From NCBI RefSeq assembly GCF_034931045.1, contig NZ_JAYGHH010000008.1, positions 89,909 through 153,908 on the forward strand: a stretch of DNA of 64,000 bases, read 5' to 3'. The notes under the pieces are model-generated. The model saw nothing but the letters and a program-made list of their open reading frames with translations. It was not told where the DNA came from and ran no database searches. The stretch comes from Nodularia sp034931045. Its GTDB lineage: Bacteria > Cyanobacteriota > Cyanobacteriia > Cyanobacteriales > Nostocaceae. Made by a program: the position numbers and the translations under genes. This document shows positions 1 to 10,570 of the stretch, in pieces; positions within the stretch are counted from its first letter, which is position 1; every line of letters begins with the position of its first letter.

Positions 1-3000
1 CACCACATTATTACAGATTATTGGTCATTTCGTGTTTTAGTCAGGGAATTAATATCAATTTATCAAGGTCAAACCCTAACAGAATTACCAATTCAATTTG
101 CTGATTTTGCAACTTGGCAACAAAAATGGTTACAAAGTGAAGCTAGGCAGAATCAATTATCATATTGGCGGGAACAACTGCAAAATTATCCCCATGAATT
201 ATCTTTACCAACAGATTATCCCCGAAAGGCTATAAAAAATTTTCAGGGTGCAAGGCTATTTTTTACTTTATCACCAGAATTATCTGAACAATTGCAACGA
301 CTAAGCCAACAGCATAATTCTACAGTTTTTATGACGCTGTTAACAGCATTTAATATACTATTATATCGCTACAGTGGACAAGAAGATATATTAGTTGGTT
401 CTACAGTTACTAGCCGCGATCGCTCAGAAATTGTCAACTTGATTGGGTTATTTGTTAATAATCTCATATTTCGCAGCAATTTATCTGGTAAACCCAGTTT
501 TGTTGAACTTCTTAACCAAGTCAAAGAAACAGTTTTAGGTGCGTTATCTCATCAAGATTTACCTTTTGAGGATTTGGTAGAACAACTACAACCAGAGAGA
601 AATTTAAATCAAAATCCTCTATTTCAAGTCATGTTTGTTCTCCATAACACACCCAGCCAAACTATAAACTTACCTGATTTAATAATCGAACCGGTGGAAA
701 CAGAACATTTCACATCTCGGTTTGATATCAGCTTAGATATGTACGAAACACCAAGGGGATTAAGGGGAACTTGGGAATACAGTACAGAATTGTTTCAACC
801 AACAACTATTGAAAGGTTTAGTGAACATTTTCAGACAATATTATCAAGGATTGTTGCTAATCCAGAAAAATCCATTGTTGAATTATCATTATTAACACCA
901 AAAGAGCAAAACTTACTCACACAGTGGAACGATACATTTACAGATATTCCTGAATTAACAGCTTATGAATTATTCAGTCAACAAGTAACTAAAACCCCAG
1001 ATAAAATCGCCGTTATTTTTGGCGATGAGTCCCTAACTTATCAACAACTCGAACAAAAAGCCAGTCAACTAGCCGATTATTTGCAAAACTTGGGAGTACA
1101 AGCAGAAACAAGAGTAGGAATTTATTGCGATCGCTCCCTAGAAATGGTAATTTCGTTATTAGCAGTACACAAAGCGGGCGGTGCTTACGTTCCCCTCGAT
1201 CCCAGTTATCCCCAAGAGCGTTTAAAATTCATAATTAACGACTCAAAAATATCAATCTTAATAACTCAAACATCCTTATTAAATAACCTACCAAAACACT
1301 CAGCAAAAATTGTCTGTGTAGACAACATCAAGCATGAAATTAACAATCATTCCCAATCACCAATCACCAATCACCAACTCGCCTACCTAATTTATACCTC
1401 CGGTTCAACCGGAACACCCAAAGGCGTGCAAATTTTGCACAGAAGTTTAAGCAACTTCTTAACCGCAATGTCCAAAGCACCAGGACTAACAGCAGCAGAT
1501 AACCTTTTAGCTGTCACCACTCTAGCCTTTGATATTGCAGCCTTAGAGATTTTCCTACCATTAACAGTAGGTGCGTGTTTAGTCCTAGTAAAAAGGGATG
1601 TTACCCTGGATGGAGAGAGATTAGCACAAGCGATCGCCAAACATCAAATCACCGTCATGCAAGCCACACCCGCCACCTGGAGATTACTCTTAACCAGTGG
1701 TTGGGAAGGTAAACAAGACTTAAAAATCCTCTGTGGTGGAGAAGCATTAGATAACACCCTAGCCCAACAACTATTATCCTGCACCCAAGAAGTCTGGAAC
1801 CTATACGGACCAACAGAAACAACCATTTGGTCAGCCGCCCAAAAACTCAGTATAGATCAACCAGTCACCATCGGTCATCCCATCGCCAATACCCAATTTT
1901 ACGTCCTCGACCAACATTTACAACCCCTCCCCATAGGAGTACCAGGAGAATTATATATTAGTGGTGCAGGAGTAGCCAGAGGATATTGGCAACGCCCAGA
2001 CTTAACAGCAGAAAGATTTCTTCTTAAAACTCCTCCTCTCTGTGCCTCTGCGCCTCTGCGTGAATACACCCTATACAAAACAGGCGATCGCGTCCGATAT
2101 CTCCCAGATGGTAAACTAGAATACTTAGGTAGACTAGATAATCAAGTTAAAATCAGAGGATTTCGCATTGAATTGGGAGAAATAGAAGCAGTATTAACAG
2201 AACATCCCGCAGTAACCCAAGCAGTAGTCACAGTTAGAGAAGAAGAACCCCGCTTAGTAGCCTACATAATCCTCAACTCTCAGGATGCGGAAGTCAATGA
2301 TTTACAACCATTCCTAGCCAACAAACTACCCAGATATATGATTCCTGGGATATTTGTCACATTGGCAGCCTTACCCCTCACACCTAATGGTAAAATCGAC
2401 CGTAAAGCCTTACCTACTCCCGACCCGAAATCCTTTAAAAACGAAAACGAAGGTTTTCTCACCCCAACAGAGGAAGTTTTAGCGAGTATTTGGGCTACAG
2501 TGCTGGGTGTCGAATCGGTGGGTATTGAGGATAATTTCTTTGATTTGGGTGGTCATTCCCTCCTAGCTACGCGATTAATTTCGCAAGTGCGGCAGGTATT
2601 TGGTGTAGAATTGCCTTTGCGTCATCTGTTTGAAAGTCCCAGGATTGCAGATTTAGCGGGGGTAATTGCCCAAAGTCACAGGGAAACTAGCCCTATCTTG
2701 CCTATTCCTCGTACTAATAATTTACCTCTATCCTTTGCCCAGCAACGTTTTTGGATTTTGGCGCAGTTGGAACCAAACAGCATTGCCTATAATATTCCTC
2801 TGGCTGTACAAATTCAGGGCGATATTGACTTGGGTATTTTGCAAGCCAGTTTTGCGGAAGTAGTCCGACAACAGGAAATGTTACGGGCGAGTTTCTCCAG
2901 TTTGGATGGACAGCCTGTTTTAAGGATTGCTGATGTTTGTGATGTCCAGATTCCAGTGATTGATTTGCAAGGATTACCGGAATTTGAACAGCAACAGCAG

Positions 3001-6000
3001 GTGCAGGAGTTGGCGCAAAGTCAGGCGCAGCAGCCTTTTGATTTGGCTGATGGTTGTTTGTGGCGGGTGCGGTTGGTAAGATTGGGGGAGGGAAATCAGG
3101 TGTTGTTGTTGACTTTGCATCATATTATTGCTGATGCTTGGTCTGTGGGGTTGTTGGTTCGGGATGTGTTTCACGCAGAGGCGCACAGACGCAGAGAGGT
3201 GGAGAGGATTCAATATGTGGATTTTGCTTTTTGGCAGAGGGAGTGGTTGCAAGGGAGGGTTTTAGAGGAACATTTGCAGTATTGGCGGGGACAGTTGGAG
3301 TCTGCGCCTGTGATGTTGGAATTGCCTACTGATTATCCGCGTCCGGCTGTACAGTCTTTTCGGGGGTCTGTCTATGGGTTTGATATTTCGGCGGAATTGA
3401 CTCAGGGGTTGAAAGGTTTGAGTCGGGTTTCTCATAGCACTTTGTTTATGAGTTTGCTGGCTGTTTGGAATGTGCTGTTGTATCGTTACAGTGGTAGTGA
3501 TGATATTGTAGTTGGTAGTGCGATCGCTAATCGTAATCGAGCTGAAACTGAAGGGTTAATCGGTTGTTTTGCGAACACTCTAGCTTTACGTACTGACTTA
3601 AGTGAAAATCCTAGTTTTATGACTTTGTTGGCACGGGTACGGGCAACGGCTTTGGGTGCTTACGCCCATCAGGACTTACCTTTTGAACAATTGGTAGAAG
3701 TTCTGCAACCAGTGCGATCGCTTAGTTATACGCCAATTTTTCAAGTTATGTTAGTGTTGCAAAATTTACCTTTGCCAGAGTTAGATATGCCGGGAGTGCA
3801 ATGGCAAGTGATTGATGCTGATAGTGGTACAGCTAAATTTGACCTAACTTGGGTAGTGAGGGAAACTGTCCAGGGGTTACGTTGTAAGTTGGAATATAAT
3901 ACCGATATATTCGCAGCCACAACAATTGAACGTTTAGCGGGACATCTAGAAACATTACTAGAGGCTGTAGTGGCAAATCCACAGCAACCTATTAGCGAAC
4001 TACCTTTATTGACTATTGCCGAAAAACAGCAACTAGCACAATGGAACGCAACTCAACGCCAGTATTCTCAGCCCCAATGTTTACATGAGTTATTTGAGGC
4101 ACAGGTTACAAAAACACCTGCAAGTATAGCCGTTGTTTGGGGTGAAAAACAGCTAACATACCAAGAATTAAACACCAAAGCCAATCAATTAGCCTGTCAT
4201 TTGCAAAGTTTAGGTGTACAGCCTGAAACGCCTGTGGGAATTTGCGTTGACCGTTCCCTAGATATGATTATCGGCTTATTGGGTATTCTCAAAGCTGGTG
4301 GTGCTTACGTTCCCCTCGACCCCAACTATCCCCCAGCCAGATTAGCATTAATTATTCAAGATGCTCAAATGCAGGTGTTACTCACCCAGCAACAGCAATT
4401 AACCAAATTACCCCAACTAGAAATTCCCACAGTTTGCCTAGACTCCCCAATCCCCAATCCCCAATCCCCAGTCCCCAGTCCCCAATCCCCATCCAACCTC
4501 GCCTACATTATCTACACTTCTGGTACAACAGGCATTCCCAAAGGAGTCGCCATCACCCACCAAAGTCCAGTTACACTCATGTATTGGGCGCGAGAGATTT
4601 ACTCAGCAGCAGAATTAACAGGTGTTTTAGCTTCCACTTCCATTTGTTTTGACCTTTCAGTATTTGAAATCTTTGTTCCTCTGAGTTGGGGCGGTTGTGT
4701 TATCCTGGCTGATCATGCCCTACAATTACCAGAATTACCAGCCGCAGCCCAAGTTACTTTAGTAAATACGGTCCCCTCAGCCGCCAGAGAATTGCTACGT
4801 TTAAATGGTATTTCTGCATCAGTGCAGACAGTAAATTTAGCCGGCGAACCTTTACCAAAATCGCTGGTAGACGCACTTTATCAACAATCGACAATTCAGC
4901 GAGTATATAATCTTTACGGCCCTTCCGAAGATACTACCTATTCTACTTTTACCCTTGTTCCTCCACATAGCCAACAAGCCCCCACAATTGGTAAACCCAT
5001 CGCCAACACTCAAGTTTATATCCTAGATCAAAACCTGCAAACCGTTCCCATTGGCGTACCCGGTGAAATTTACCTCAGTGGTGCTGGGTTAGCAAGAGGT
5101 TACTGGAAGCGTCCAGAATTGACCGCAGAAAAATTTATTAATTGGGGAATGGGGAATAATCAACTTTATAAAACAGGCGATCGCGCGCGTTATCTTCCCG
5201 ATGGTAATATTGAATATCTAGGTCGTTTAGATCATCAAGTCAAACTGCGCGGTTTTCGCATTGAGTTAGGAGAAATCGAAGCCGTACTCAACCAACATCC
5301 ACAGGTAGCCCAAGCTTTAGCAATAGTTCGTAACGATAACCCAGAACATAGCCGTTTAGTTGCTTATGTTGTTCCTAAATCTCACATTGAAACAGCAGAA
5401 TTAAAGCAATTTTTGGCAGAAAAACTACCTGCTTATATGTTACCAACTGCCTTCGTTATCCTAGAAACTTTACCTTTAACCGCTAATGGTAAAATAGACC
5501 GTCAAGCTTTGCCCATACCTGATTTATCACCAGTCACTACCACAGCAACCGCACCCCGGACACCCATAGAACAACAATTAGTTAACATCTGGAGTCAGGT
5601 ATTAGGGATTGCATCTCTTAGTATTCACGATAATTTCTTTAGCTTGGGTGGTGATTCCATTCTCGCAATTCAAGTAGTAGCCATAGCAAATCAGCAAAAC
5701 TTGGCATTGCGTCCCCGGCAAATGTTCCAATATCAAACAGTGGCAGAACTAGCAGCCATTGTAGACACCAAGATTATATTACCGAGTGACCAAGCACCAG
5801 TTACAGGAGAAATTCCTTTAACTCCCATTCAGCATTGGTTCTTTGAACAAAATCTCGTAGATGCACATCATTGGAATCAAGCAATTCTGTTAGAAGTAAA
5901 GCAATCTCTTCATCCTGAATGGTTACAACAGGCATTAAATCACCTATTAGCACATCATGATAGCTTGCGTTCCTGCTTTACAAACACCCCCGATGGTTGG

Positions 6001-7245
6001 CGACAATTTGCAGCAGCAAATCCAGTCCCTCTCCTCGCTTGCGGGGACGGGCTAGGGGTGGGGTTTTATCATATTGATATCTCAGAGTTAGCAATTCTCA
6101 CCCCAGAAAAAGTATCAGAAACCATAACCAATGTTGCCAATGATTTACAAGCCGGCTTTGACCTAGAAACACCGCCATTGCTGCGTATCGCCTATTTCAA
6201 CCTTGGTAAAAACCAAAATAATCGTTTACTCCTCATCTTCCATCACTTAATCATCGATGGCATCTCTTGGCGAATATTTCTTGAAGATTTGCAACTAGCA
6301 TATCAGCAACTTAGCCAAAAACAAGAAATACAACTACCACCAAAAACCACATCTTACCAACAGTGGGCAATCAAACTTCAAGATTACACCTGGACAGGCG
6401 ATTTACAACCAGCATTTAACTACTGGACATCTCCCCTTTGGCAGCAAATACCACCTTTACCCGGAGATTATGCCCCAGGTTCTAACACAATGGCAGAGGT
6501 AGAAACTTATTCTACATTTTTCACAGTGCCAGACACTAAAGCCTTACTTCAAAACGTTAACAACGCCTACCACACCCAAATCAACGACATTTTATTAACA
6601 GCACTTGCACTAACCTTTCAAAATTGGACAGGTGAAAGTCGTCTGTTAGTAGAACTGGAAGGACATGGCAGAGAAGATTTGTTTCCAAACATGAATTTAT
6701 CTCGGACAATGGGTTGGTTTACAAACCTATTTCCGGTATTATTAAGTATAACTCCCTCTTCCGACTTAGGGGTTTACCTCAAAACAATCAAAGAACAACT
6801 GCGGCAAATTCCAGACCGTGGTATTAGCTATGGATTGCTACGTTATCTAGCATCCCCAACAATTCAAGCTACCCTGAAATCAAGACCTTTACCACAAATC
6901 AGATTTAACTATCTAGGACAATCTGACCAAATCTTCTCAGATAATTCCCTATTCACCCCAGCGCGTGAACTTATCGGACATAGCCGGAGTCCCAAAGGAA
7001 ATCGCAACACTTTAATTGAAATTAATAGTATAGTCACCGGAGGAAAACTGCGATGTGATTGGACTTACAGTCAAAAAATACATCACCGTCAAACCATCAC
7101 CACCTTAGCAGACAACTATCAACAGATACTACTTGCACTAATTCAACATTGTGTCACCCCGAATATTAGCGGGTTTACTCCTTCTGATTTCCCAGAGATG
7201 GATTTTACCCAAGATGAACTTGATAAATTGTTGGGAGAGTTATGA
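1..7245 (+). CDS. Non-ribosomal peptide synthetase, C-A-T-C-A-T-E (5' end outside window)
   Basis: The reading frame is open from base 1, so the gene starts upstream; 2414 codons are visible. Domains in order: the end of a condensation domain, entered at its HHIITDYW motif (nt 1-24); adenylation A1 (about nt 955-2440, core YTSGSTGTPKG near nt 1395); carrier T1 (LGGHSLL, Ser codon 2557-2559); C2 (HHIIADAWS, nt 3118-3144); A2 (about nt 4075-5520); T2 (LGGDSIL, near nt 5645); and a terminal epimerase (HHLIIDGISWRI near nt 6240, then EGHGRE). Aligning the pockets to GrsA by eye, A1 reads D-I-L-Q-L-G-L-I-W, the known Gly code, and A2 reads D-L-F-N-N-A-L-T-Y, an Ala code of cyanobacterial NRPSs. 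With the epimerase this suggests Gly then D-Ala. Several repeats sit in frame in its loops (separate entries). The next gene is 97 bp downstream on the same strand. Confidence 0.95.
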   Translation, partial: HHIITDYWSFRVLVRELISIYQGQTLTELPIQFADFATWQQKWLQSEARQNQLSYWREQLQNYPHELSLPTDYPRKAIKNFQGARLFFTLSPELSEQLQRLSQQHNSTVFMTLLTAFNILLYRYSGQEDILVGSTVTSRDRSEIVNLIGLFVNNLIFRSNLSGKPSFVELLNQVKETVLGALSHQDLPFEDLVEQLQPERNLNQNPLFQVMFVLHNTPSQTINLPDLIIEPVETEHFTSRFDISLDMYETPRGLRGTWEYSTELFQPTTIERFSEHFQTILSRIVANPEKSIVELSLLTPKEQNLLTQWNDTFTDIPELTAYELFSQQVTKTPDKIAVIFGDESLTYQQLEQKASQLADYLQNLGVQAETRVGIYCDRSLEMVISLLAVHKAGGAYVPLDPSYPQERLKFIINDSKISILITQTSLLNNLPKHSAKIVCVDNIKHEINNHSQSPITNHQLAYLIYTSGSTGTPKGVQILHRSLSNFLTAMSKAPGLTAADNLLAVTTLAFDIAALEIFLPLTVGACLVLVKRDVTLDGERLAQAIAKHQITVMQATPATWRLLLTSGWEGKQDLKILCGGEALDNTLAQQLLSCTQEVWNLYGPTETTIWSAAQKLSIDQPVTIGHPIANTQFYVLDQHLQPLPIGVPGELYISGAGVARGYWQRPDLTAERFLLKTPPLCASAPLREYTLYKTGDRVRYLPDGKLEYLGRLDNQVKIRGFRIELGEIEAVLTEHPAVTQAVVTVREEEPRLVAYIILNSQDAEVNDLQPFLANKLPRYMIPGIFVTLAALPLTPNGKIDRKALPTPDPKSFKNENEGFLTPTEEVLASIWATVLGVESVGIEDNFFDLGGHSLLATRLISQVRQVFGVELPLRHLFESPRIADLAGVIAQSHRETSPILPIPRTNNLPLSFAQQRFWILAQLEPNSIAYNIPLAVQIQGDIDLGILQASFAEVVRQQEMLRASFSSLDGQPVLRIADVCDVQIPVIDLQGLPEFEQQQQVQELAQSQAQQPFDLADGCLWRVRLVRLGEGNQVLLLTLHHIIADAWSVGLLVRDVFHAEAHRRREVERIQYVDFAFWQREWLQGRVLEEHLQYWRGQLESAPVMLELPTDYPRPAVQSFRGSVYGFDISAELTQGLKGLSRVSHSTLFMSLLAVWNVLLYRYSGSDDIVVGSAIANRNRAETEGLIGCFANTLALRTDLSENPSFMTLLARVRATALGAYAHQDLPFEQLVEVLQPVRSLSYTPIFQVMLVLQNLPLPELDMPGVQWQVIDADSGTAKFDLTWVVRETVQGLRCKLEYNTDIFAATTIERLAGHLETLLEAVVANPQQPISELPLLTIAEKQQLAQWNATQRQYSQPQCLHELFEAQVTKTPASIAVVWGEKQLTYQELNTKANQLACHLQSLGVQPETPVGICVDRSLDMIIGLLGILKAGGAYVPLDPNYPPARLALIIQDAQMQVLLTQQQQLTKLPQLEIPTVCLDSPIPNPQSPVPSPQSPSNLAYIIYTSGTTGIPKGVAITHQSPVTLMYWAREIYSAAELTGVLASTSICFDLSVFEIFVPLSWGGCVILADHALQLPELPAAAQVTLVNTVPSAARELLRLNGISASVQTVNLAGEPLPKSLVDALYQQSTIQRVYNLYGPSEDTTYSTFTLVPPHSQQAPTIGKPIANTQVYILDQNLQTVPIGVPGEIYLSGAGLARGYWKRPELTAEKFINWGMGNNQLYKTGDRARYLPDGNIEYLGRLDHQVKLRGFRIELGEIEAVLNQHPQVAQALAIVRNDNPEHSRLVAYVVPKSHIETAELKQFLAEKLPAYMLPTAFVILETLPLTANGKIDRQALPIPDLSPVTTTATAPRTPIEQQLVNIWSQVLGIASLSIHDNFFSLGGDSILAIQVVAIANQQNLALRPRQMFQYQTVAELAAIVDTKIILPSDQAPVTGEIPLTPIQHWFFEQNLVDAHHWNQAILLEVKQSLHPEWLQQALNHLLAHHDSLRSCFTNTPDGWRQFAAANPVPLLACGDGLGVGFYHIDISELAILTPEKVSETITNVANDLQAGFDLETPPLLRIAYFNLGKNQNNRLLLIFHHLIIDGISWRIFLEDLQLAYQQLSQKQEIQLPPKTTSYQQWAIKLQDYTWTGDLQPAFNYWTSPLWQQIPPLPGDYAPGSNTMAEVETYSTFFTVPDTKALLQNVNNAYHTQINDILLTALALTFQNWTGESRLLVELEGHGREDLFPNMNLSRTMGWFTNLFPVLLSITPSSDLGVYLKTIKEQLRQIPDRGISYGLLRYLASPTIQATLKSRPLPQIRFNYLGQSDQIFSDNSLFTPARELIGHSRSPKGNRNTLIEINSIVTGGKLRCDWTYSQKIHHRQTITTLADNYQQILLALIQHCVTPNISGFTPSDFPEMDFTQDELDKLLGEL
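1341..1379 (+). repeat. In-frame 'caatcac' short tandem repeat inside A1
   Basis: Imperfect heptamer copies (ccaatca) encode an NHSQSPITNHQ stretch just before the A3 core of the first adenylation domain, a loop of variable length in the family. The repeat type is one that normally lies between genes in Nostoc-type genomes. Confidence 0.7.
2030..2062 (+). repeat. In-frame 'cctctgcg' dispersed repeat inside A1
   Basis: The segment tgcctctgcgcctctgcg encodes PPLCASAPLRE directly before the LYKTGD core of A1. The same unit occurs between genes elsewhere in the window, in either orientation (for example 17046-17066 and 32040-32066). Confidence 0.75.
3171..3205 (+). repeat. In-frame 'cgcagaggcgcacagacgcag' repeat inside C2
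   Basis: Reverse orientation of the cctctgcg unit. It encodes HAEAHRRREVER between the HHIIADAWS active-site segment and the VDFAFWQ segment of the second condensation domain, where related domains usually carry a short variable linker. Confidence 0.7.
4443..4493 (+). repeat. In-frame 'ccccaat' tandem repeat inside A2
   Basis: About seven copies of cccca(a/g)t encode a Ser/Pro/Asn-rich stretch (SPIPNPQSPVPSPQSP) just before the A3 core of A2. This is the same structural position as the repeat at 1341-1379 in A1, so the loop has been invaded or expanded twice by different heptamers. Confidence 0.75.
6027..6066 (+). repeat. In-frame GC-rich dispersed repeat inside the epimerase domain
   Basis: The segment around ctcctcgcttgcgggga followed by gggctaggggtgggg encodes LLACGDGLGVGF in the N-terminal half of the E domain. 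It is GC-rich, unlike the flanking codons, and looks like an intergenic cyanobacterial repeat read in frame. Confidence 0.6.
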
Positions 7246-7260
7246 GAGGAGTTTTTTTAA

Positions 7261-7298
7261 ACGCAAAGGTACGCAAAATAACCTTTTTTCCTTTGCGT
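7261..7298. repeat. Intergenic inverted repeat between NRPS genes
   Basis: A perfect 9-bp inverted repeat, ACGCAAAGG (7261-7269) and CCTTTGCGT (7290-7298), with a 20-base loop in the 97-bp gap after the first NRPS gene. It has no T-tract, so it is more likely a dispersed repeat or an mRNA-processing hairpin than an intrinsic terminator. Confidence 0.55.
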
Positions 7299-7342
7299 GA
7301 AACTAAATAAATATTTGCATCACAACATCAAAACTAAAAATC

Positions 7343-10300
7343 ATGCACCCCGTGGATAAACGCCAAAATATAGAAAATATCTATCCCCTATCTCCCATGC
7401 AGCAAGGAATGCTATTTCATACCTTGTTAACACCACAAGTAGGCGTGTATGTACCACAAGTTTGCTTGTATCTGGACGGAAAACTAGATATAAATAATTT
7501 ACAAACTGCATGGAATCAAGTTGTGAAAAATCATGCAGCTTTACGCACAGCCTTTTATTGGGAACAGCGAGATAAACCTTTCCAAGTTGTATTTAAACAG
7601 GTAGAAATTCCTTGGAATTTTATTGATTGGCAAGGAATATTAGAGGCAGAAATTAAGGTAAAATTACAGGAATATTTACAGGGCGATCGCACTTTAGGAT
7701 TTGACCTCAAACAACCGCCCTTAATGCGTTTTACTCTGATTCAGCTATCAGATATTAAATATATTCTCATTTGGACACAGCATCATTTAATTCTTGATGG
7801 TTGGTCATCAGCATTAGTAATTAAACAAGTTTGGCAAAATTATTATAATTCCCCATTTTATTATCCTAATTCTCGTCCCTACAGTGACTACATTTCCTGG
7901 TTACAGAAACAGGATAAAATCGCTGCTAAACAATTTTGGCAAAAGCAACTTCAAGGATTCACCACACCTGCTTATCCCCTCTCTTTGTCAAGAAGTGAAA
8001 GCAATAACTTCACACCCCAAGAACAACATCGCAACCTCACCCCTACTCAAACCACTTCTTTACAACAGTGGGCAAAACAGCAACAATTAACCCTCAATAC
8101 TCTTTTACAGGCTGCTTTTGCTATATTATTAAGTCGTTATTGCCACACCACAGATGTAGTATTTGGTGCAACTTCATCAGGACGACCCACAGCCCTCCCC
8201 GGTGTAGAATCAATGGTAGGGTTATTTATCAATACCTTGCCGGTGCGAGTGCAAGTCTCAGCAACAGAGAACTTAGTTGCATGGTTGCAAAAGTTACAAG
8301 CACAACAAGCAGAAGCTTTAGACTATGAATACACGTCTCTCTTGGAAATTCAAGAATGGAGTGAACTTTCACAGGGAATTTCACTATTTGATAGTATTTT
8401 AGTATTTGAAAATTATCTCGTTGATACATCGGCAATTCCAGAAAATCAAGAATTACGTATTGTTGATATTCAATCTTTGGAGTGGACAAGTTTCCCTTTA
8501 ACGGTGTTGGTTTCTGTGGGAAATCAATTATCATTGAAGGTGAAATATGACCGCAGCAGATTTACAGATCATACTATTACTCAATTATTAGAGCATTTCT
8601 GTATTCTGTTATTAGGCATGATTCAACCAGTGCAAACTGTAGGGAACTTACCTTTATTAACTCAGCAGGAATACGAAAGCATTCAGCAATGGAATCAAAC
8701 AGAAGCATATTATCCCCTAGAATCTATACATCAGCAATTTGTCGCCCAGGTAGAATGCACACCAGATAATATTGCTGTGGTATTTGAGGATAAACAACTT
8801 ACTTATAAAGAATTAAATCAACGCGCCAATCAATTAGCCCACTATTTACAAACTTTGGGAGTGCAACCGGAAATCCCAGTGGGAATTTATATTGAACGTT
8901 CCTTAGAAATGGTGATTGGGATATTAGGTATTCTGAAAGCTGGAGGTTGTTATGTTCCTCTAGATCCTGCTTATCCTGTTTCTAGGTTAACATATATCAT
9001 TGATGAAACTAATATTTCAGTATTATTAACACAATCATCTTTATTAGATAAATTACCTCATTATTCTGGTAAAATTCTTTGTTTGGATACAGATTGGCAG
9101 GAAATATCCCAGACATCTGAAAATAACCCCACCACCTTAGTTAATCCTGACAATGCAATTTACATCATATATACCTCTGGTTCTACTGGTACACCCAAGG
9201 GAGTGATTAATACTCATAGAGGTGTGAGTAATCGGTTGTATTGGATGCAGCAACAGTATAATTTAGAGATAGGAGAACCAGTTTTACAAAAAACCCCCTT
9301 TAGTTTTGATGTTTCGGTGTGGGAATTTTTCTGGACATTACTTAACGGTGGTTGTCTAGTAATGGCTAAACCAGAAGGACACCAAGATACTAATTATTTA
9401 TTAGAGATTATTGAACAGCAGCAAATCACCACATTACACTTTGTGCCGGCAATGTTGGGAGTATTTTTAGAAGAACCAAATTTAACTGCAAGTTGTCGCA
9501 GTGTCAAGCGGGTAATTTGTAGCGGTGAAGCCTTATCAATCGAGATTCAAAATCGCTTTTTCCGCAGTTTAAATGCAGAATTATACAATTTATATGGACC
9601 CACAGAAGCTGCAATTGATGTAACTTATTGGCAATGTCAACCCACAAATGATTTACATACAGTACCTATCGGTCGTCCTATTGCTAATACCCAAATTTAT
9701 CTGCTGAATGAAGATTTACAACCAGTCCCGTTAGGTGTCCCTGGTGAAATTTACATTGGTGGTGTGGGAGTTGCACGGGGTTATTGGAATCGTCCAGATT
9801 TAACGGCGGAAAGGTTTATTAATCAATTCAAAATTAAAGACTTAGTTACTCCAAAGTCAACACTTAACACTCTCTATAAAACAGGCGACCTTGGCCGTTA
9901 TTTACCTGATGGTAATTTGGAATACTTGGGGCGATTGGATAATCAGGTAAAAATTCGGGGATTGAGAATTGAGTTAGGTGAAATTGAAGCGGTACTAAAT
10001 CAACATCCTGATATTCAACAAACAGTTGTGATTTTGGACTCCAAATCCTCTGAAAATCAGCGTTTAGTTGCTTATATTGTGCCTGGTTCAACTAGCACCG
10101 AGTCAGAATCTTTCACTCAAGAATTACAGAAATTTCTGTTATCTCAATTACCAGATTATATGCTGCCGTCAATATTTTTAGTGTTGTCAGCGTTACCTTT
10201 ATTGCCTAACGGTAAAATCAATCGTCAAGCTTTACCTCAACCTGAGACTGTACGCCATGCTAATCAAGCATATCTTGCACCGCGTAATTCTACAGAAACG

Positions 10301-10570
10301 CTGGTTGCTAATATTTTGGCGGATGTGTTGCGAATCGAACGCATGGGAGTAGATGAAAACTTTTTGGAATTGGGGGGAAATTCCCTCTTGGCAATTCGGG
10401 TAACATCACGATTGAGGGAGGCTTTTCAATTGGATTTACCTTTACATAGTGTGTTTGAAAAACCAACAGTTGCTGGACTTGCAGAACGAATTCAAATTCT
10501 ACAACAAACTATTCAACAAATGCAAACTACCCCATCTGATCAACCAGGGCGTAAGGAGATTTCGCTATGA
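7343..10570 (+). CDS. Non-ribosomal peptide synthetase, C-A-T, predicted Ser
   Basis: A 1075-residue single-module NRPS. The C domain starts at once (YPLSPMQQGMLFH, about residue 15) and carries HHLILDGWS near residue 146. The A domain covers about 465-980 (YTSGSTGTPKG near 610), and the T domain has LGGNSLL near 1010. The pocket aligned to GrsA reads D-V-W-H-I-S-L-I-D, matching serine codes. The N-terminal YPLSPMQ(Q/E)G-type start is common in C domains that accept a D-residue donor, which fits the epimerase ending the previous protein. The short C-terminal tail (QPGRKEISL) may be the docking partner of the TubC-like N terminus of the next protein. The stop overlaps the next start (ATGA), so the two genes are probably translationally coupled. 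Confidence 0.95.
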   Translation: MHPVDKRQNIENIYPLSPMQQGMLFHTLLTPQVGVYVPQVCLYLDGKLDINNLQTAWNQVVKNHAALRTAFYWEQRDKPFQVVFKQVEIPWNFIDWQGILEAEIKVKLQEYLQGDRTLGFDLKQPPLMRFTLIQLSDIKYILIWTQHHLILDGWSSALVIKQVWQNYYNSPFYYPNSRPYSDYISWLQKQDKIAAKQFWQKQLQGFTTPAYPLSLSRSESNNFTPQEQHRNLTPTQTTSLQQWAKQQQLTLNTLLQAAFAILLSRYCHTTDVVFGATSSGRPTALPGVESMVGLFINTLPVRVQVSATENLVAWLQKLQAQQAEALDYEYTSLLEIQEWSELSQGISLFDSILVFENYLVDTSAIPENQELRIVDIQSLEWTSFPLTVLVSVGNQLSLKVKYDRSRFTDHTITQLLEHFCILLLGMIQPVQTVGNLPLLTQQEYESIQQWNQTEAYYPLESIHQQFVAQVECTPDNIAVVFEDKQLTYKELNQRANQLAHYLQTLGVQPEIPVGIYIERSLEMVIGILGILKAGGCYVPLDPAYPVSRLTYIIDETNISVLLTQSSLLDKLPHYSGKILCLDTDWQEISQTSENNPTTLVNPDNAIYIIYTSGSTGTPKGVINTHRGVSNRLYWMQQQYNLEIGEPVLQKTPFSFDVSVWEFFWTLLNGGCLVMAKPEGHQDTNYLLEIIEQQQITTLHFVPAMLGVFLEEPNLTASCRSVKRVICSGEALSIEIQNRFFRSLNAELYNLYGPTEAAIDVTYWQCQPTNDLHTVPIGRPIANTQIYLLNEDLQPVPLGVPGEIYIGGVGVARGYWNRPDLTAERFINQFKIKDLVTPKSTLNTLYKTGDLGRYLPDGNLEYLGRLDNQVKIRGLRIELGEIEAVLNQHPDIQQTVVILDSKSSENQRLVAYIVPGSTSTESESFTQELQKFLLSQLPDYMLPSIFLVLSALPLLPNGKINRQALPQPETVRHANQAYLAPRNSTETLVANILADVLRIERMGVDENFLELGGNSLLAIRVTSRLREAFQLDLPLHSVFEKPTVAGLAERIQILQQTIQQMQTTPSDQPGRKEISL

